Part shown: positions 1 to 8,173 of the stretch, in pieces | How positions within the stretch are numbered: the first letter of the stretch is position 1 | Layout of the letters: every line of letters begins with the position of its first letter | Origin: Bradyrhizobium diazoefficiens | GTDB taxonomy: Bacteria; Pseudomonadota; Alphaproteobacteria; Rhizobiales; Xanthobacteraceae | Length of the DNA stretch: 64,000 nucleotides | Reading direction: 5' to 3' | NCBI RefSeq assembly: GCF_016616425.1 | Contig: NZ_CP067101.1 | Span: 6,882,001 to 6,946,000, forward strand | Made by a program: the position numbers and the translations under genes | Notes under the pieces: model-generated | The model's input: only the letters and a program-made list of their open reading frames with translations | Told to the model about the DNA's origin: nothing | Database searches by the model: none

Positions 1-63
1 TGCGGAGAAGCCGCCGGTCTCGGCCACCCGGCTGAACACTTCGAGGCTGGTCAATCGATCCAT
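1..63 (-). CDS. LysR-family regulator, N-terminal fragment (runs off window)
   Basis: Reading the minus strand from an ATG at 63, the 21 codons visible begin MDRLTSLEVFSRVAETGGFS, which is the typical first helix of a LysR-type winged helix-turn-helix domain. The rest lies outside the window. It is transcribed away from the emrA-emrB operon, the usual arrangement for a LysR regulator and its target, so it probably controls that efflux operon. A perfect dyad at 266-288 lies between the two genes. The effector cannot be inferred. Confidence 0.75.
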   Translation of the reverse strand, partial: MDRLTSLEVFSRVAETGGFSA

Positions 64-265
64 GGGCCGCCTGATGATCCGCTCTTGATCGACAATCACG
101 GGACCTCGTCCCGGACTGTCAGTTCACACATGGCTCGTCCCGCTAGCCGCTTCGCCTGCAAGAGGACGCACCCATCAGCAGCAATCGCGTGACAGGGGCG
201 GCAATCGCTCCGGGGCGGTCGCGCGCCTGGTTCGGCAGACATTACGAACCAAGGTGACGGCCCCG

Positions 266-288
266 ATTATCCACCTTCAATGGATAAT
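266..288. promoter_or_regulatory. Perfect 23-bp dyad, probable LysR operator
   Basis: ATTATCCA, seven bases, then TGGATAAT: a perfect 8-bp inverted repeat. It lies 75 bp before the emrA start and about 200 bp before the divergent LysR start. LysR proteins bind dyads of this size in such spacers. The symmetric T and A are 13 rather than the canonical 11 bases apart, so the assignment is an inference from position and symmetry. Confidence 0.5.
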
Positions 289-362
289 CCTTCCAGAATT
301 TAGCCAATTATCGCCCGGGCCGGCAAGACCGATAGTCTCAGCGAGCCGACAGGAGACCGCAA

Positions 363-1544
363 ATGTCCGAGATGCCCCGCACCGAGACCTTCCAGCAAGC
401 GACTGAAATCACCCGCGATTACTCCACGGCACCGCCGGCTGTCCCGGCCCGGAACCTGGTTCGGCGCGCGGCCTTGGTGCTCGCGCTCCTCGCAGGCACG
501 GTAACTGTGGCCTACTACGGACACGATTACTGGACCAACGGCCGCTATCTCGAATCCACCGATGACGCCTATGTGAAGGCCGATTCCACGATCATCGCGC
601 CGAAGGTCTCCGGCTACATCGCAAAGGTGCTGGTCAGCGACAACGAAAAGGTCAAAGCGGGGCAGGCGCTGGCGAAGATCGACGACCGCGACTTCGAGGC
701 GGCACTCGACCAGGCGCGCGCCGACGTCGCCGCCGGCGAAGCCTCGGTGCGCAACATCGATGCCCAGCTCGAACTGCAACGGCCGATCATCGAACAAAGT
801 ACGGCCGACGTCGCTGCCGCCGACGCCAACCTGAAATTCGCGCAGGAGGAGCGCTCCCGCTACGACGAGCTCATGAAGTCCGGCTCCGGCACGATCCAGC
901 GCGCGCAGCAGACTGACGCGGCGCTGCGTGCGAGCAATGCGCAATTGCAGCACGCGAAGTCCGGGCTCCTGGCCGCGCGGCGCAAGATCGACGTACTCAC
1001 CACCCAGCGCGCCCAGGCCACAGCCCAGCTCGAACGCGCCCGCGCGGTCGCGCAGCAGGCCGCGCTGAATCTGTCATATACCGAGATCACCGCGCCGGTC
1101 GACGGCACGGTCGGCGCCCGGAGCTTGCGGGTCGGCCAATACGTCCAGGCCGGCACGCAATTGATGGCGGTGGTGCCGCTCGATGCGGTCTACGTGGTCG
1201 CCAACTTCAAGGAGACCCAGCTCACGCACGTGCGGCCGGGTCAGCCAGTCGAGCTGCACGTCGATAGTTTTCGCAATCGAACCCTGCGCGGCCATGTCGA
1301 CAGCCTGTCACCGGCAAGCGGGCTCGAATTCGCGCTGCTGCCGCCGGACAACGCTACCGGCAATTTCACCAAGATCGTGCAGCGCGTTCCGGTGAAGATC
1401 GTGCTCGACGACCACAGCCTCACCGGCCTGCTGCGCCCCGGCATGTCGGCGATACCGACTGTGGACACCAAGCAGGCGGTGCTGGCCGAGCGCGAGACGG
1501 CCAAGCGCCTTGCCGACAACACATCCCGCGCGAACGGCGGCTGA
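363..1544 (+). CDS. emrA: EmrA-like membrane fusion protein (HlyD family)
   Basis: The periplasmic adaptor subunit of a tripartite multidrug efflux pump, linking an inner-membrane MFS pump to an outer-membrane channel. At 393 residues it has the usual length. An N-terminal membrane anchor lies at about residues 36-52, followed by the biotinyl-lipoyl-like half-motif (STDDAYVKAD, then APKVSGYI), a long alpha-helical hairpin rich in Ala/Gln/Arg, and the returning half (TEITAPVDGTVG) with a beta-barrel domain. AGGAG stands 8 bases before the ATG. The emrB start lies 4 bp after its stop, so the two are translationally linked. Confidence 0.9.
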   Translation: MSEMPRTETFQQATEITRDYSTAPPAVPARNLVRRAALVLALLAGTVTVAYYGHDYWTNGRYLESTDDAYVKADSTIIAPKVSGYIAKVLVSDNEKVKAGQALAKIDDRDFEAALDQARADVAAGEASVRNIDAQLELQRPIIEQSTADVAAADANLKFAQEERSRYDELMKSGSGTIQRAQQTDAALRASNAQLQHAKSGLLAARRKIDVLTTQRAQATAQLERARAVAQQAALNLSYTEITAPVDGTVGARSLRVGQYVQAGTQLMAVVPLDAVYVVANFKETQLTHVRPGQPVELHVDSFRNRTLRGHVDSLSPASGLEFALLPPDNATGNFTKIVQRVPVKIVLDDHSLTGLLRPGMSAIPTVDTKQAVLAERETAKRLADNTSRANGG

Positions 1545-1548
1545 ACTC

Positions 1549-3159
1549 ATGAACGCGCTCCAACCGACCGTCAACGCCGTCACCGGTCTGTCCGCCTCCG
1601 CTGCGCCTGCCGCACCGGCGGTGTCCGCAAAAACCTGGATCGCGGTGATCGGCGCCACGCTTGGCGCCTTTATGGCGGTGCTGAACATCCAGATCGTCAA
1701 CGCCTCGCTTGCCGACATCCAGGGCGCGATCGGCGCCGGCATCGACGACGGCGGCTGGATTTCGACCTCCTATCTGATCGCGGAGATCGTGGTGATCCCG
1801 CTCTCCGGTTGGCTCGCACAGGTCTTCTCGATCCGGATTTATCTTCTCACCAACGCGATCTTGTTCCTGGCCCTCTCCGCGGCCTGCGCACTGGCGCAGG
1901 ACCTGCCGCAGATGATCGTGCTGCGCGCCGTGCAGGGATTCACCGGCGGCGTCCTGATTCCGATGGCGTTCACGCTGATCATCACGCTGCTGCCACGCGG
2001 AAAACAGCCGGTTGGTCTTGCGCTGTTCGCGCTGTCCGCGACGTTCGCCCCCGCGATCGGCCCGACCATCGGGGGCTATCTCACCGAGAATCTTGGCTGG
2101 CAGTACATCTTCTACGTCAACCTCGTCCCCGGCGCGATCATGGTCGGCATGCTCTGGTACGCACTCGAGGCGAAGCCGATGAAGATCTCGCTGCTACGCG
2201 AGGGCGATTGGGCCGGCATCATCACCATGGCGATCGGGCTGTCGGCGCTCCAGACCGTGCTGGAGGAAGGCAACAAGGACGACTGGTTCGGCTCGCCCTT
2301 CATCGTCAAGCTGTCAGTGATCGCAGCCGTCGCGCTGGCCGCTTTCCTGATCATCGAGCTGACGGTGAAGAAGCCGCTGCTCAATCTGCGCCTGCTCGCG
2401 CGCCGCAATTTCGGCTTCGGCATGCTCGCGAACTTCCTGCTCGGTATCGCGCTGTACGGCTCGGTCTTCATCCTGCCGCAATATCTGTCGCGCATCCAGG
2501 GCTACAACGCCGAGCAGATCGGAATGGTGCTGGCCTGGACCGGATTGCCGCAACTCGTGCTGATCCCGCTGGTGCCACGCCTGATGCAGAAATTCGACGC
2601 GCGGCTCGTGATCGGAATCGGCTTCGTGCTGTTCGCCGCTTCCAACTTCATGAACATCTATATGACCAACGATTATGCCGCCGACCAGCTCCTCGGGCCC
2701 AACGTCGTCCGCGCCATCGGCCAGGCGCTGGTGATGGCGCCGCTATCGGCGGTCGCAACCGCAGGCATCGAAGCGGAGAATGCGGGCTCGGCCTCCGGCC
2801 TGTTCAACATGATGCGCAATCTCGGCGGCGCCGTCGGCATCGCGCTGCTGCAAACGGTACTGACCAAGCGCGAGCAGTACCATTCCAACGTGCTGATGCA
2901 GTCGGTCTCGGTGTTCGAGCAGGCCACCCGCACACGGCTGGAGCAGCTCACCCAGTATTTCGTCAATCACGGTATCCCCGACCGTGCAGACGCCGCGCAT
3001 CGTGCCTATGTCGCGATTGGCCATATCGTGCAGAAGCAGGCTTATATCCTCGCCTTCGGCGACACTTTCTATCTGCTCGGCATGGCGCTGATCGCCGCCC
3101 TGATCGCCACTCTGTTCCTGAAGAAGTCCAGCCACACCTCGGCTGGTGGCGCCCACTGA
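1549..3159 (+). CDS. emrB: EmrB-like MFS multidrug transporter (DHA2, 14 TM)
   Basis: A proton-driven drug exporter of the DHA2 family, 536 residues, with about fourteen hydrophobic segments. Visible family features are the first helix with Asn-Ile-Gln-Ile-Val-Asn, the motif around GWISTSYLIAEIVVIPLSGW and the helix-5 antiporter region (SATFAPAIGPTIGGYL). I chose the ATG at 1549 because it follows the emrA stop by 4 bp and an upstream start would overlap emrA. It acts in the inner membrane with EmrA. The substrate is unknown; in rhizobia such pumps often export plant phenolics. Confidence 0.9.
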   Translation: MNALQPTVNAVTGLSASAAPAAPAVSAKTWIAVIGATLGAFMAVLNIQIVNASLADIQGAIGAGIDDGGWISTSYLIAEIVVIPLSGWLAQVFSIRIYLLTNAILFLALSAACALAQDLPQMIVLRAVQGFTGGVLIPMAFTLIITLLPRGKQPVGLALFALSATFAPAIGPTIGGYLTENLGWQYIFYVNLVPGAIMVGMLWYALEAKPMKISLLREGDWAGIITMAIGLSALQTVLEEGNKDDWFGSPFIVKLSVIAAVALAAFLIIELTVKKPLLNLRLLARRNFGFGMLANFLLGIALYGSVFILPQYLSRIQGYNAEQIGMVLAWTGLPQLVLIPLVPRLMQKFDARLVIGIGFVLFAASNFMNIYMTNDYAADQLLGPNVVRAIGQALVMAPLSAVATAGIEAENAGSASGLFNMMRNLGGAVGIALLQTVLTKREQYHSNVLMQSVSVFEQATRTRLEQLTQYFVNHGIPDRADAAHRAYVAIGHIVQKQAYILAFGDTFYLLGMALIAALIATLFLKKSSHTSAGGAH

Positions 3160-3188
3160 CGTCAACCGAAGAAGCAAGGAGAACGACC

Positions 3189-3650
3189 ATGAAACCCCGC
3201 ATGAACTTCTACCAGGCCGCGCCCGACACGATGAAAGGCCTGATGGCGCTCGAGGAGCAGATCCAGTCGACCGGACTCGAGAAATCGCTGATCGAGCTCG
3301 TCAAGATCCGGGCGTCGCAGATCAACGGCTGTGCCTTCTGTATCAACATGCACACCGAGGACGCACGCAAGCGCGGCGAGACCGAACAGCGCATCTATCT
3401 GCTCAATGCCTGGCGTGAATCCCCGCTCTATTCCGACCGCGAGCGTGCCGCGCTGGCCTGGACCGAGTCGGTGACGCTGATCTCGCAGACGCACGCGCCC
3501 GACGACGTCTACGAGCAGGTCCGCGAGCAATTCTCCGATGCGGAGACGGTGAACCTGACGGCGCTGGTCGGCGCCATCAACGCCTGGAACAGGCTGGCGA
3601 TCGCGTTCCGCGCGGTCCATCCGGTCAAGGTGAAGGCGTCGGTGGCGTGA
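3189..3650 (+). CDS. AhpD-like carboxymuconolactone decarboxylase family protein
   Basis: A 153-residue protein of the CMD/AhpD fold. It carries the redox motif C48-A-F-C51 with His55 (NGCAFCINMH), the thiol pair that defines AhpD-type peroxidases. The middle (ALAWTESVTLIS) and C-terminal helix also match the family. AAGGAG precedes the ATG by 8 bases. It starts 29 bp after emrB and is probably the third gene of that operon. A peroxidase-like or detoxifying role alongside efflux is an inference; the substrate cannot be read from the sequence. Confidence 0.85.
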   Translation: MKPRMNFYQAAPDTMKGLMALEEQIQSTGLEKSLIELVKIRASQINGCAFCINMHTEDARKRGETEQRIYLLNAWRESPLYSDRERAALAWTESVTLISQTHAPDDVYEQVREQFSDAETVNLTALVGAINAWNRLAIAFRAVHPVKVKASVA

Positions 3651-3677
3651 GGCGGAGCTCGCTCAGTGACTCGCTAT

Positions 3678-3774
3678 CATGCCCAGCGAAGGCGGGGCAT
3701 CCAGTATGCCGCGGCCTATCGATTCAATCACGGCCGATTCGGAACACTGGATCGCCCGGGCCGGGCGATGACAG
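3678..3774. repeat. Intergenic palindromic repeat (GGGGCATCCAGTA type)
   Basis: Non-coding stretch between convergent genes, with ends that mirror one another: TCATGCCC...GGGGCATCCAGTA and CACTGGATCGCCCG...GGGCGATGAC. A partial second copy in the opposite orientation is at 49541-49582. It probably folds at the RNA level and may act as a bidirectional terminator for the two genes that converge here. Confidence 0.6.
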
Positions 3775-3787
3775 CGAAGTATGTGGC

Positions 3788-4648
3788 CTAAACCGCCGTC
3801 GCCTTGGCGAACTCCACATAGATCTCGCGCAACCTCGTGGCCATTGGGCCGGGCTTGCCGTCGCCGATCTTCTTGCCGTCGATCGCAATCACCGGCTGGA
3901 CGAACAGTGACGCCGAGGTCGCAAAGGCCTCCTTGGCGGCCAGCGCCTCAGCGACCGTAAACGAGCGTTCCTCGACACGAAGCTGGCGCTCTTCGGCGAG
4001 CGCCACCACGGCCTTGCGGGTGCAGCCCGGCAGGATCGCGTTGGAGTTCTTGCGGGTCACGATGACGTCGTCCCTGGTGAGGATGAACGCCGAGGACGAA
4101 CCGCCCTCGGTGACGTATCCGTCTTCCAGCATCCAGGCCTCGCCCGCGCCGGCTTCGGCCGCCGCCTGCTTTGCCAGTACCTGGGCCAGCAGCGCCACGC
4201 TCTTGATGTCGCGCCGCTCCCAGCGGATGTCGGGCACGGTGATGACGTTGATGCCGGTCTTCGCCGACTCGGCATTGATGATGTCCTTTTCCGAGGTGAA
4301 CATCACCAGGCTCGACTTGACGTCGCCCTTGGGGAAGGCGAAGTCGCGCCCCTTGTCGGCGCCGCGCGTCACCTGGAGATAGACGAGGCCGTTCGCGACC
4401 TTGTTGCGCGCGATCAGCTCCTTCTGGAGCTCGGTGATGCGCTCGACCGTTTCCGGCAGCCTCAGGCTGATCTCGCCGACCGAGCGCTCCAGCCGCGCCA
4501 GATGCGAGGCGTTGTCGACCAGCTTGCCGTCAAGCACGGCCGAGACCTCATAGATGCCGTCGGCGAACAGGAAGCCGCGATCGAGGACCGAGATTTTGGC
4601 ATCCGAGAGCGGGACGAATGAGCCGTTGACGTAGGCGATCGGGTCCAA
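3788..4648 (-). CDS. D-amino-acid transaminase / class IV aminotransferase
   Basis: PLP-dependent fold-type IV aminotransferase of 286 residues, the usual length for bacterial D-amino-acid transaminases. N-terminal landmarks are YVNGSFVPLSDAKISVLDRGFLF, with the Tyr/Arg pattern of this class. The PLP lysine is in RRDIKSVALLAQVLAK, and the phosphate loop is EGGSSSAFI. It would interconvert D-amino acids and 2-oxo acids in the cytoplasm. The start is TTG with AGGAG 8 bases upstream; no in-frame ATG fits the N-terminal homology. It could be a branched-chain aminotransferase paralogue, but the short length favours the D-specific group. Confidence 0.85.
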   Translation of the reverse strand: MDPIAYVNGSFVPLSDAKISVLDRGFLFADGIYEVSAVLDGKLVDNASHLARLERSVGEISLRLPETVERITELQKELIARNKVANGLVYLQVTRGADKGRDFAFPKGDVKSSLVMFTSEKDIINAESAKTGINVITVPDIRWERRDIKSVALLAQVLAKQAAAEAGAGEAWMLEDGYVTEGGSSSAFILTRDDVIVTRKNSNAILPGCTRKAVVALAEERQLRVEERSFTVAEALAAKEAFATSASLFVQPVIAIDGKKIGDGKPGPMATRLREIYVEFAKATAV

Positions 4649-4721
4649 GGCAGGTCTCCTGGGAGAAATAAGGCTTACCCGCCCGTATACGCAATTTGGT
4701 GAGCCCGATAAACCCTCGATC

Positions 4722-4851
4722 CGTCATTCGCTATTGCGCACTTGCGCAATGTGGGGATTCGCAAGGCGAATGAGCCCGGAATCCATCGCCCTCGCGTCCG
4801 GCCGCCCAATGGATTGCGGGCGCGCGACGCCGTCGCGTCCAGGAATGACGG
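4722..4851. repeat. Intergenic repeat bounded by inverted CGTCATTC ends
   Basis: Starts with CGTCATTC and ends with GGAATGACG, with GGAATCCATCG and CAATGGATTGCGGG as internal mirrored segments. It shares ends with the element at 14699-14800. It fills the gap between gltL and the transaminase gene and encodes nothing recognisable. Confidence 0.55.
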
Positions 4852-4859
4852 CAGTGGTG

Positions 4860-5591
4860 TCAATGCGACAGGATCTTCGACAAAAACTTCTGCGCGCGAT
4901 CGCTGCGCGGCTTGCCGAAAAAGTCGTCCTTCAGGGCGTCCTCGACGATCTCGCCGCGGTCCATGAAGATCACCCGGTTGGCGACCTTGCGGGCAAAGCC
5001 CATCTCGTGGGTCACGACCATCATGGTCATGCCTTCGCGGGCGAGATCGACCATGACGTCGAGCACCTCGCTAATCATTTCAGGGTCGAGCGCCGAGGTC
5101 GGCTCGTCGAACAGCATGGCGATGGGGTCCATGGCGAGCGCCCGGGCGATCGCAACGCGCTGTTGCTGGCCACCGGAAAGCTGCGCCGGAAATTTCTGCG
5201 CCTGCTCCTTCAGGCCGACGCGGTCCAGAAGCTGCATGCCCTTGGTCATGGCCTTGTCGCGCGATCGTCCGAGCACCTTCTCCTGGGCGAGGCAGAGATT
5301 GTCGATGATCTTGAGATGCGGAAACAGCTCGAAGTGCTGGAACACCATGCCGACGCGCGAACGAAGCTTCGGCAGATTGGTCTTGGGGTCATTGACCTTG
5401 ATGCCATCGATGCTGATGTCGCCTTTCTGGAACGGCTCCAGTGCGTTGACGCATTTGATCAGCGTCGACTTGCCCGAGCCCGAAGGACCGCACACGACCA
5501 CCACCTCGCCCTTGGCGACGCTGGTGGTGCAATCGGTCAGCACCTGGAAGGTCGGGCTGTACCATTTATCGACGTGGCTGATCTCGATCAT
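4860..5591 (-). CDS. gltL: Glutamate/aspartate ABC transporter ATP-binding protein GltL
   Basis: A polar-amino-acid-type ABC ATPase, 243 residues. Walker A is GPSGSGKST, the Q-loop is [10 protein letters not shown], the signature is LSGGQQQR, Walker B is [14 protein letters not shown] and the switch histidine is in [10 protein letters not shown] took the ATG at 5591; the open frame continues upstream but inside gltK. It starts 8 bp after the gltK stop, the last gene of the gltI-J-K-L operon, and energises uptake from the cytoplasmic face. Confidence 0.93.
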   Translation of the reverse strand: MIEISHVDKWYSPTFQVLTDCTTSVAKGEVVVVCGPSGSGKSTLIKCVNALEPFQKGDISIDGIKVNDPKTNLPKLRSRVGMVFQHFELFPHLKIIDNLCLAQEKVLGRSRDKAMTKGMQLLDRVGLKEQAQKFPAQLSGGQQQRVAIARALAMDPIAMLFDEPTSALDPEMISEVLDVMVDLAREGMTMMVVTHEMGFARKVANRVIFMDRGEIVEDALKDDFFGKPRSDRAQKFLSKILSH

Positions 5592-5599
5592 GACGGGCC

Positions 5600-6292
5600 C
5601 TAGCGGAGGATGGCGATGCGCGCCTGGAGACGGCGGACGCCGAAGGACGCGATACAGGAAATGGTGAAGTAGACGATGGCGGCAAACAGGTACATCTCGA
5701 CCAGGCGGCCGTCGCGCTGCGCGACCTTGCTGGCTGCACCCAGGAAATCGGTGATCGACAACACGTAAACCAGCGAGGTGTCCTGGAACAGCACGATGGT
5801 CTGCGTGATCAGCACCGGCAGCATGTTGCGGAAGGCCTGCGGCAGCACGACGTAGCGCATGGTCTGCGCGTAGGTCAGGCCCAGTGCATTGGCGGCGGCC
5901 GGTTGTCCGCGCGAGATCGACTGGATGCCGGCGCGCATGATCTCGGAGAAGTACGCCGCCTCGAACATGATGAAGGTGATCAGCGAGGAGGCGAACGCGC
6001 CGACGCTGATCGGCCGCGATGCGCCGGTCAGCCACTGCCCGATATAGGGCACCAGGAAGTAGAACCAGAAGATCACCAGCACCAGCGGCAGCGAGCGCAT
6101 GAAGTCGACATAGAGGCCGGCGATGCGTCCGAGAGTCTTGAGGCCGGAGAGCCGCATCAGTGCGATCGCCGTGCCGAAGATCAGGCCACCCAGCGCGGAC
6201 AGCGTCGTCAGCATCACCGTGAAGCTCATGCCCTCGTAGAACAGATAGGGCAGTGCGCGGATGATGACGCCGAAATCGAAATTGCTGAACAT
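5600..6292 (-). CDS. gltK: Glutamate/aspartate ABC transporter permease GltK
   Basis: An inner-membrane permease of the His/Glu/Gln/Arg transporter family, 230 residues with five or six hydrophobic segments. It has the EAA coupling loop ([23 protein letters not shown]) that contacts the ATPase and the typical ending [10 protein letters not shown]. It lies 4 bp after gltJ and 8 bp before gltL. The heterodimer of GltJ and GltK forms the channel. Confidence 0.92.
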   Translation of the reverse strand: MFSNFDFGVIIRALPYLFYEGMSFTVMLTTLSALGGLIFGTAIALMRLSGLKTLGRIAGLYVDFMRSLPLVLVIFWFYFLVPYIGQWLTGASRPISVGAFASSLITFIMFEAAYFSEIMRAGIQSISRGQPAAANALGLTYAQTMRYVVLPQAFRNMLPVLITQTIVLFQDTSLVYVLSITDFLGAASKVAQRDGRLVEMYLFAAIVYFTISCIASFGVRRLQARIAILR

Positions 6293-6296
6293 GGCG

Positions 6297-7028
6297 CTAT
6301 TTCCCCGTGATGTAGCCGGGGATCGCGACCCAGCGCTCGAGGAAGCGCATCGCGGTCACGACGACGGCGTTGACGAGGAGATAGAGCAGCGTTGCGGCGG
6401 TAAAGGCCTCGAACACCTGGAACGAAAATTCCTGCATCGAGCGCGCCTCGCCGGTCAGCTCGAGCAGGCCGATGGTAATGGCGACCGCGGTGTTCTTGAT
6501 GGTGTTGAGGAACTCGGAGGTCAGCGGCGGCAGGATGATGCGGAACGCCATCGGCAGCAGCACGTAGCGATAAACTTGCACCGTGGTCAGCCCCAGCGCG
6601 GTCGCCGCCATCCTCTGGCCGCGCGGCAGTGAGCCGATGCCGGCTTGCAACTGAATGGCCACGCGCGCCGACATGAACAAGCCGATGCCGATCGCCGCCG
6701 TCCAGAACGGCGCGTTCGGCAACTGCTTCAGCCACAGCCCGGCAGCCCTCGGCAGGATCTCCGGCAGCACGAAGAACCACAGGAAGAGCTGCACCAAAAG
6801 CGGCATGTTGCGGAAGAACTCGACATAGGCGAAGCCGAACCAATTGGCGCCCCTGGACGGCAGCGTCCGCATCACGCCCACGAGAGAGCCGGTGATCAGT
6901 GCGATGATCCAGGCCAGCGCCGCGGTCTTGAGGGTCAGCACCAGCCCCGACAGCAGCATGTCGAGATAGGTGCCGGTCCCCATCGGGTTCGGCTGGAAAA
7001 AGATTCCCCAGTTCCAGTTATAGTTCAC
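6297..7028 (-). CDS. gltJ: Glutamate/aspartate ABC transporter permease GltJ
   Basis: Permease of 243 residues beginning MNYNWNWGIFFQ, the recognisable GltJ N-terminus, with VEFFRNMPLLVQLFLWFF in the second membrane region and an EAA loop (QLQAGIGSLPRGQRMAATALG). The start is GTG at 7028 with a GGGGGAC purine run just upstream. It follows gltI after 115 bp; that gap holds a 12-bp perfect stem (7078-7115) that probably sets expression of gltJKL below gltI. Confidence 0.92.
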   Translation of the reverse strand: MNYNWNWGIFFQPNPMGTGTYLDMLLSGLVLTLKTAALAWIIALITGSLVGVMRTLPSRGANWFGFAYVEFFRNMPLLVQLFLWFFVLPEILPRAAGLWLKQLPNAPFWTAAIGIGLFMSARVAIQLQAGIGSLPRGQRMAATALGLTTVQVYRYVLLPMAFRIILPPLTSEFLNTIKNTAVAITIGLLELTGEARSMQEFSFQVFEAFTAATLLYLLVNAVVVTAMRFLERWVAIPGYITGK

Positions 7029-7077
7029 ATGTCCCCCGCGCGAACGCGCCAGTCAGATGTCCCAGGCGCCTATGCAA

Positions 7078-7115
7078 ATGTCCGGCCACCCCCGATGTCA
7101 AGAGTGGCCGGACAT
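7078..7115 (-). promoter_or_regulatory. Strong intercistronic hairpin between gltI and gltJ
   Basis: ATGTCCGGCCAC at 7078-7089 and its exact complement GTGGCCGGACAT at 7104-7115, separated by 14 bases. It lies in the operon spacer after the binding-protein gene and is not followed by a T-run, so it fits an mRNA-stabilising or partial-attenuation hairpin like the one between malE and malF rather than a full terminator. The regulatory role is inferred. Confidence 0.55.
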
Positions 7116-7143
7116 GATCACGATCGAAAGATCGAGGGCTATC

Positions 7144-8055
7144 TTACTTGTAATCGTCCGGGTTCGGCGAGTCCGAAGGCTTTGCGAACTCGTGTTTCAG
7201 CTCGGGCGACATGGGCGTGTTGAGGTTCAGGCCCTTCGGCGGGATCTTGCTCATGAACCATTTGTTGTAGATCTTTTCGCCCTCGCCGGATGTGTAGAGC
7301 GCGGCGGTTGCCGCATCCACCACCTTCTTGAAGGGCACATCGTCCTTGCGCAGCATGATGCCATAGGGCTCGGGCTTGGAGAACGCATCCTTGGAGATGA
7401 CATAGTCGCCCGGCGACTTCGAGCTGGCGACGAGGCTCGCCAGCAGGATGTCGTCCATGACGAAGGCGACCGCGCGGTCGGTCTCGACCATCAGGAAGGC
7501 TTCGGCATGGTCCTTGGCCGGAATGATGTTGGCGCCGAGGCTTCTCTTGACGTTGGCTTCGGTGAGCTGCTTGATGTTGGTGGTGCCGGCGGTCGAGACC
7601 ACGGTCTTGCCCTTGAGATCGTCGATCGACTTCAGGCCGCTCGACTTCTTGGAGACATAGCGGCTGGCAGTCAGGAAGTGGGTGTTGGTGAACCACACCT
7701 GCTTCTCGCGCTCGGCGTTGTTGGTGGTCGAGCCGCATTCGAGGTCGATGGTGCCGTTGGCCATCAGCGGGATGCGGGTCGCCGACGTTACCGGGTTGAG
7801 CTTGACCTCGAGCTTGTCGAGCTTGAGCTCCTTCTTCACGGCGTCGACGATCTTGTAGCAGATGTCCATCGCGAAACCGATGGGCTTCTGGTTATCGTCG
7901 AGATAGGAGAACGGGATCGAGGAGTCGCGGAAGCCCAGCGTGATGGCGCCGGTGTCCTTGATGTTCTTCAGCGTGCCGGTCAGCTGCTGGGCCCCGGCCT
8001 GGCTGACGGCGAAGGTCGCGACGAGCGCGAGCCCAATCCTACAGAAATTTTTCAC
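7144..8055 (-). CDS. gltI: Glutamate/aspartate periplasmic binding protein GltI
   Basis: The substrate-binding protein of the GltIJKL importer, 303 residues. A signal peptide (VKNFCRIGLALVATFAVSQ, then AGAQQ) is followed by a mature protein that tracks E. coli GltI closely: GTLKNIKDTGAITLG, FRDSSIPFSYLDD, ANGTIDLECGSTTNN, and a SAKDHA-like hinge (PAKDHAEAF). I prefer the GTG at 8055 because AAAGGGGAC stands just upstream; an in-frame ATG at 8097 would add a 14-residue extension before the signal peptide. The M20 peptidase gene ends 110 bp upstream, so co-transcription is possible. Confidence 0.92.
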   Translation of the reverse strand: MKNFCRIGLALVATFAVSQAGAQQLTGTLKNIKDTGAITLGFRDSSIPFSYLDDNQKPIGFAMDICYKIVDAVKKELKLDKLEVKLNPVTSATRIPLMANGTIDLECGSTTNNAEREKQVWFTNTHFLTASRYVSKKSSGLKSIDDLKGKTVVSTAGTTNIKQLTEANVKRSLGANIIPAKDHAEAFLMVETDRAVAFVMDDILLASLVASSKSPGDYVISKDAFSKPEPYGIMLRKDDVPFKKVVDAATAALYTSGEGEKIYNKWFMSKIPPKGLNLNTPMSPELKHEFAKPSDSPNPDDYK

Positions 8056-8136
8056 TTTTTTGTCCCCTTTCAGGATGATGCGGCCGGATGCAAGCACAAA
8101 TCGAGCCGGATTAGAATGTGACTTTCGACTGGATCG

Positions 8137-8173
8137 CGGCTCAGGTTACGGCACAGGTTAACGGCTCAAGTTA
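8137..8173. repeat. Three near-identical 12-bp tandem units upstream of gltI
   Basis: CGGCTCAGGTTA (8137-8148), CGGCACAGGTTA (8149-8160) and, after one extra base, CGGCTCAAGTTA (8162-8173). The third unit overlaps the last codons of the M20 peptidase gene, and all lie 80-120 bp upstream of the gltI start. They could be a recent slippage product or an array of protein-binding sites. Confidence 0.5.
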
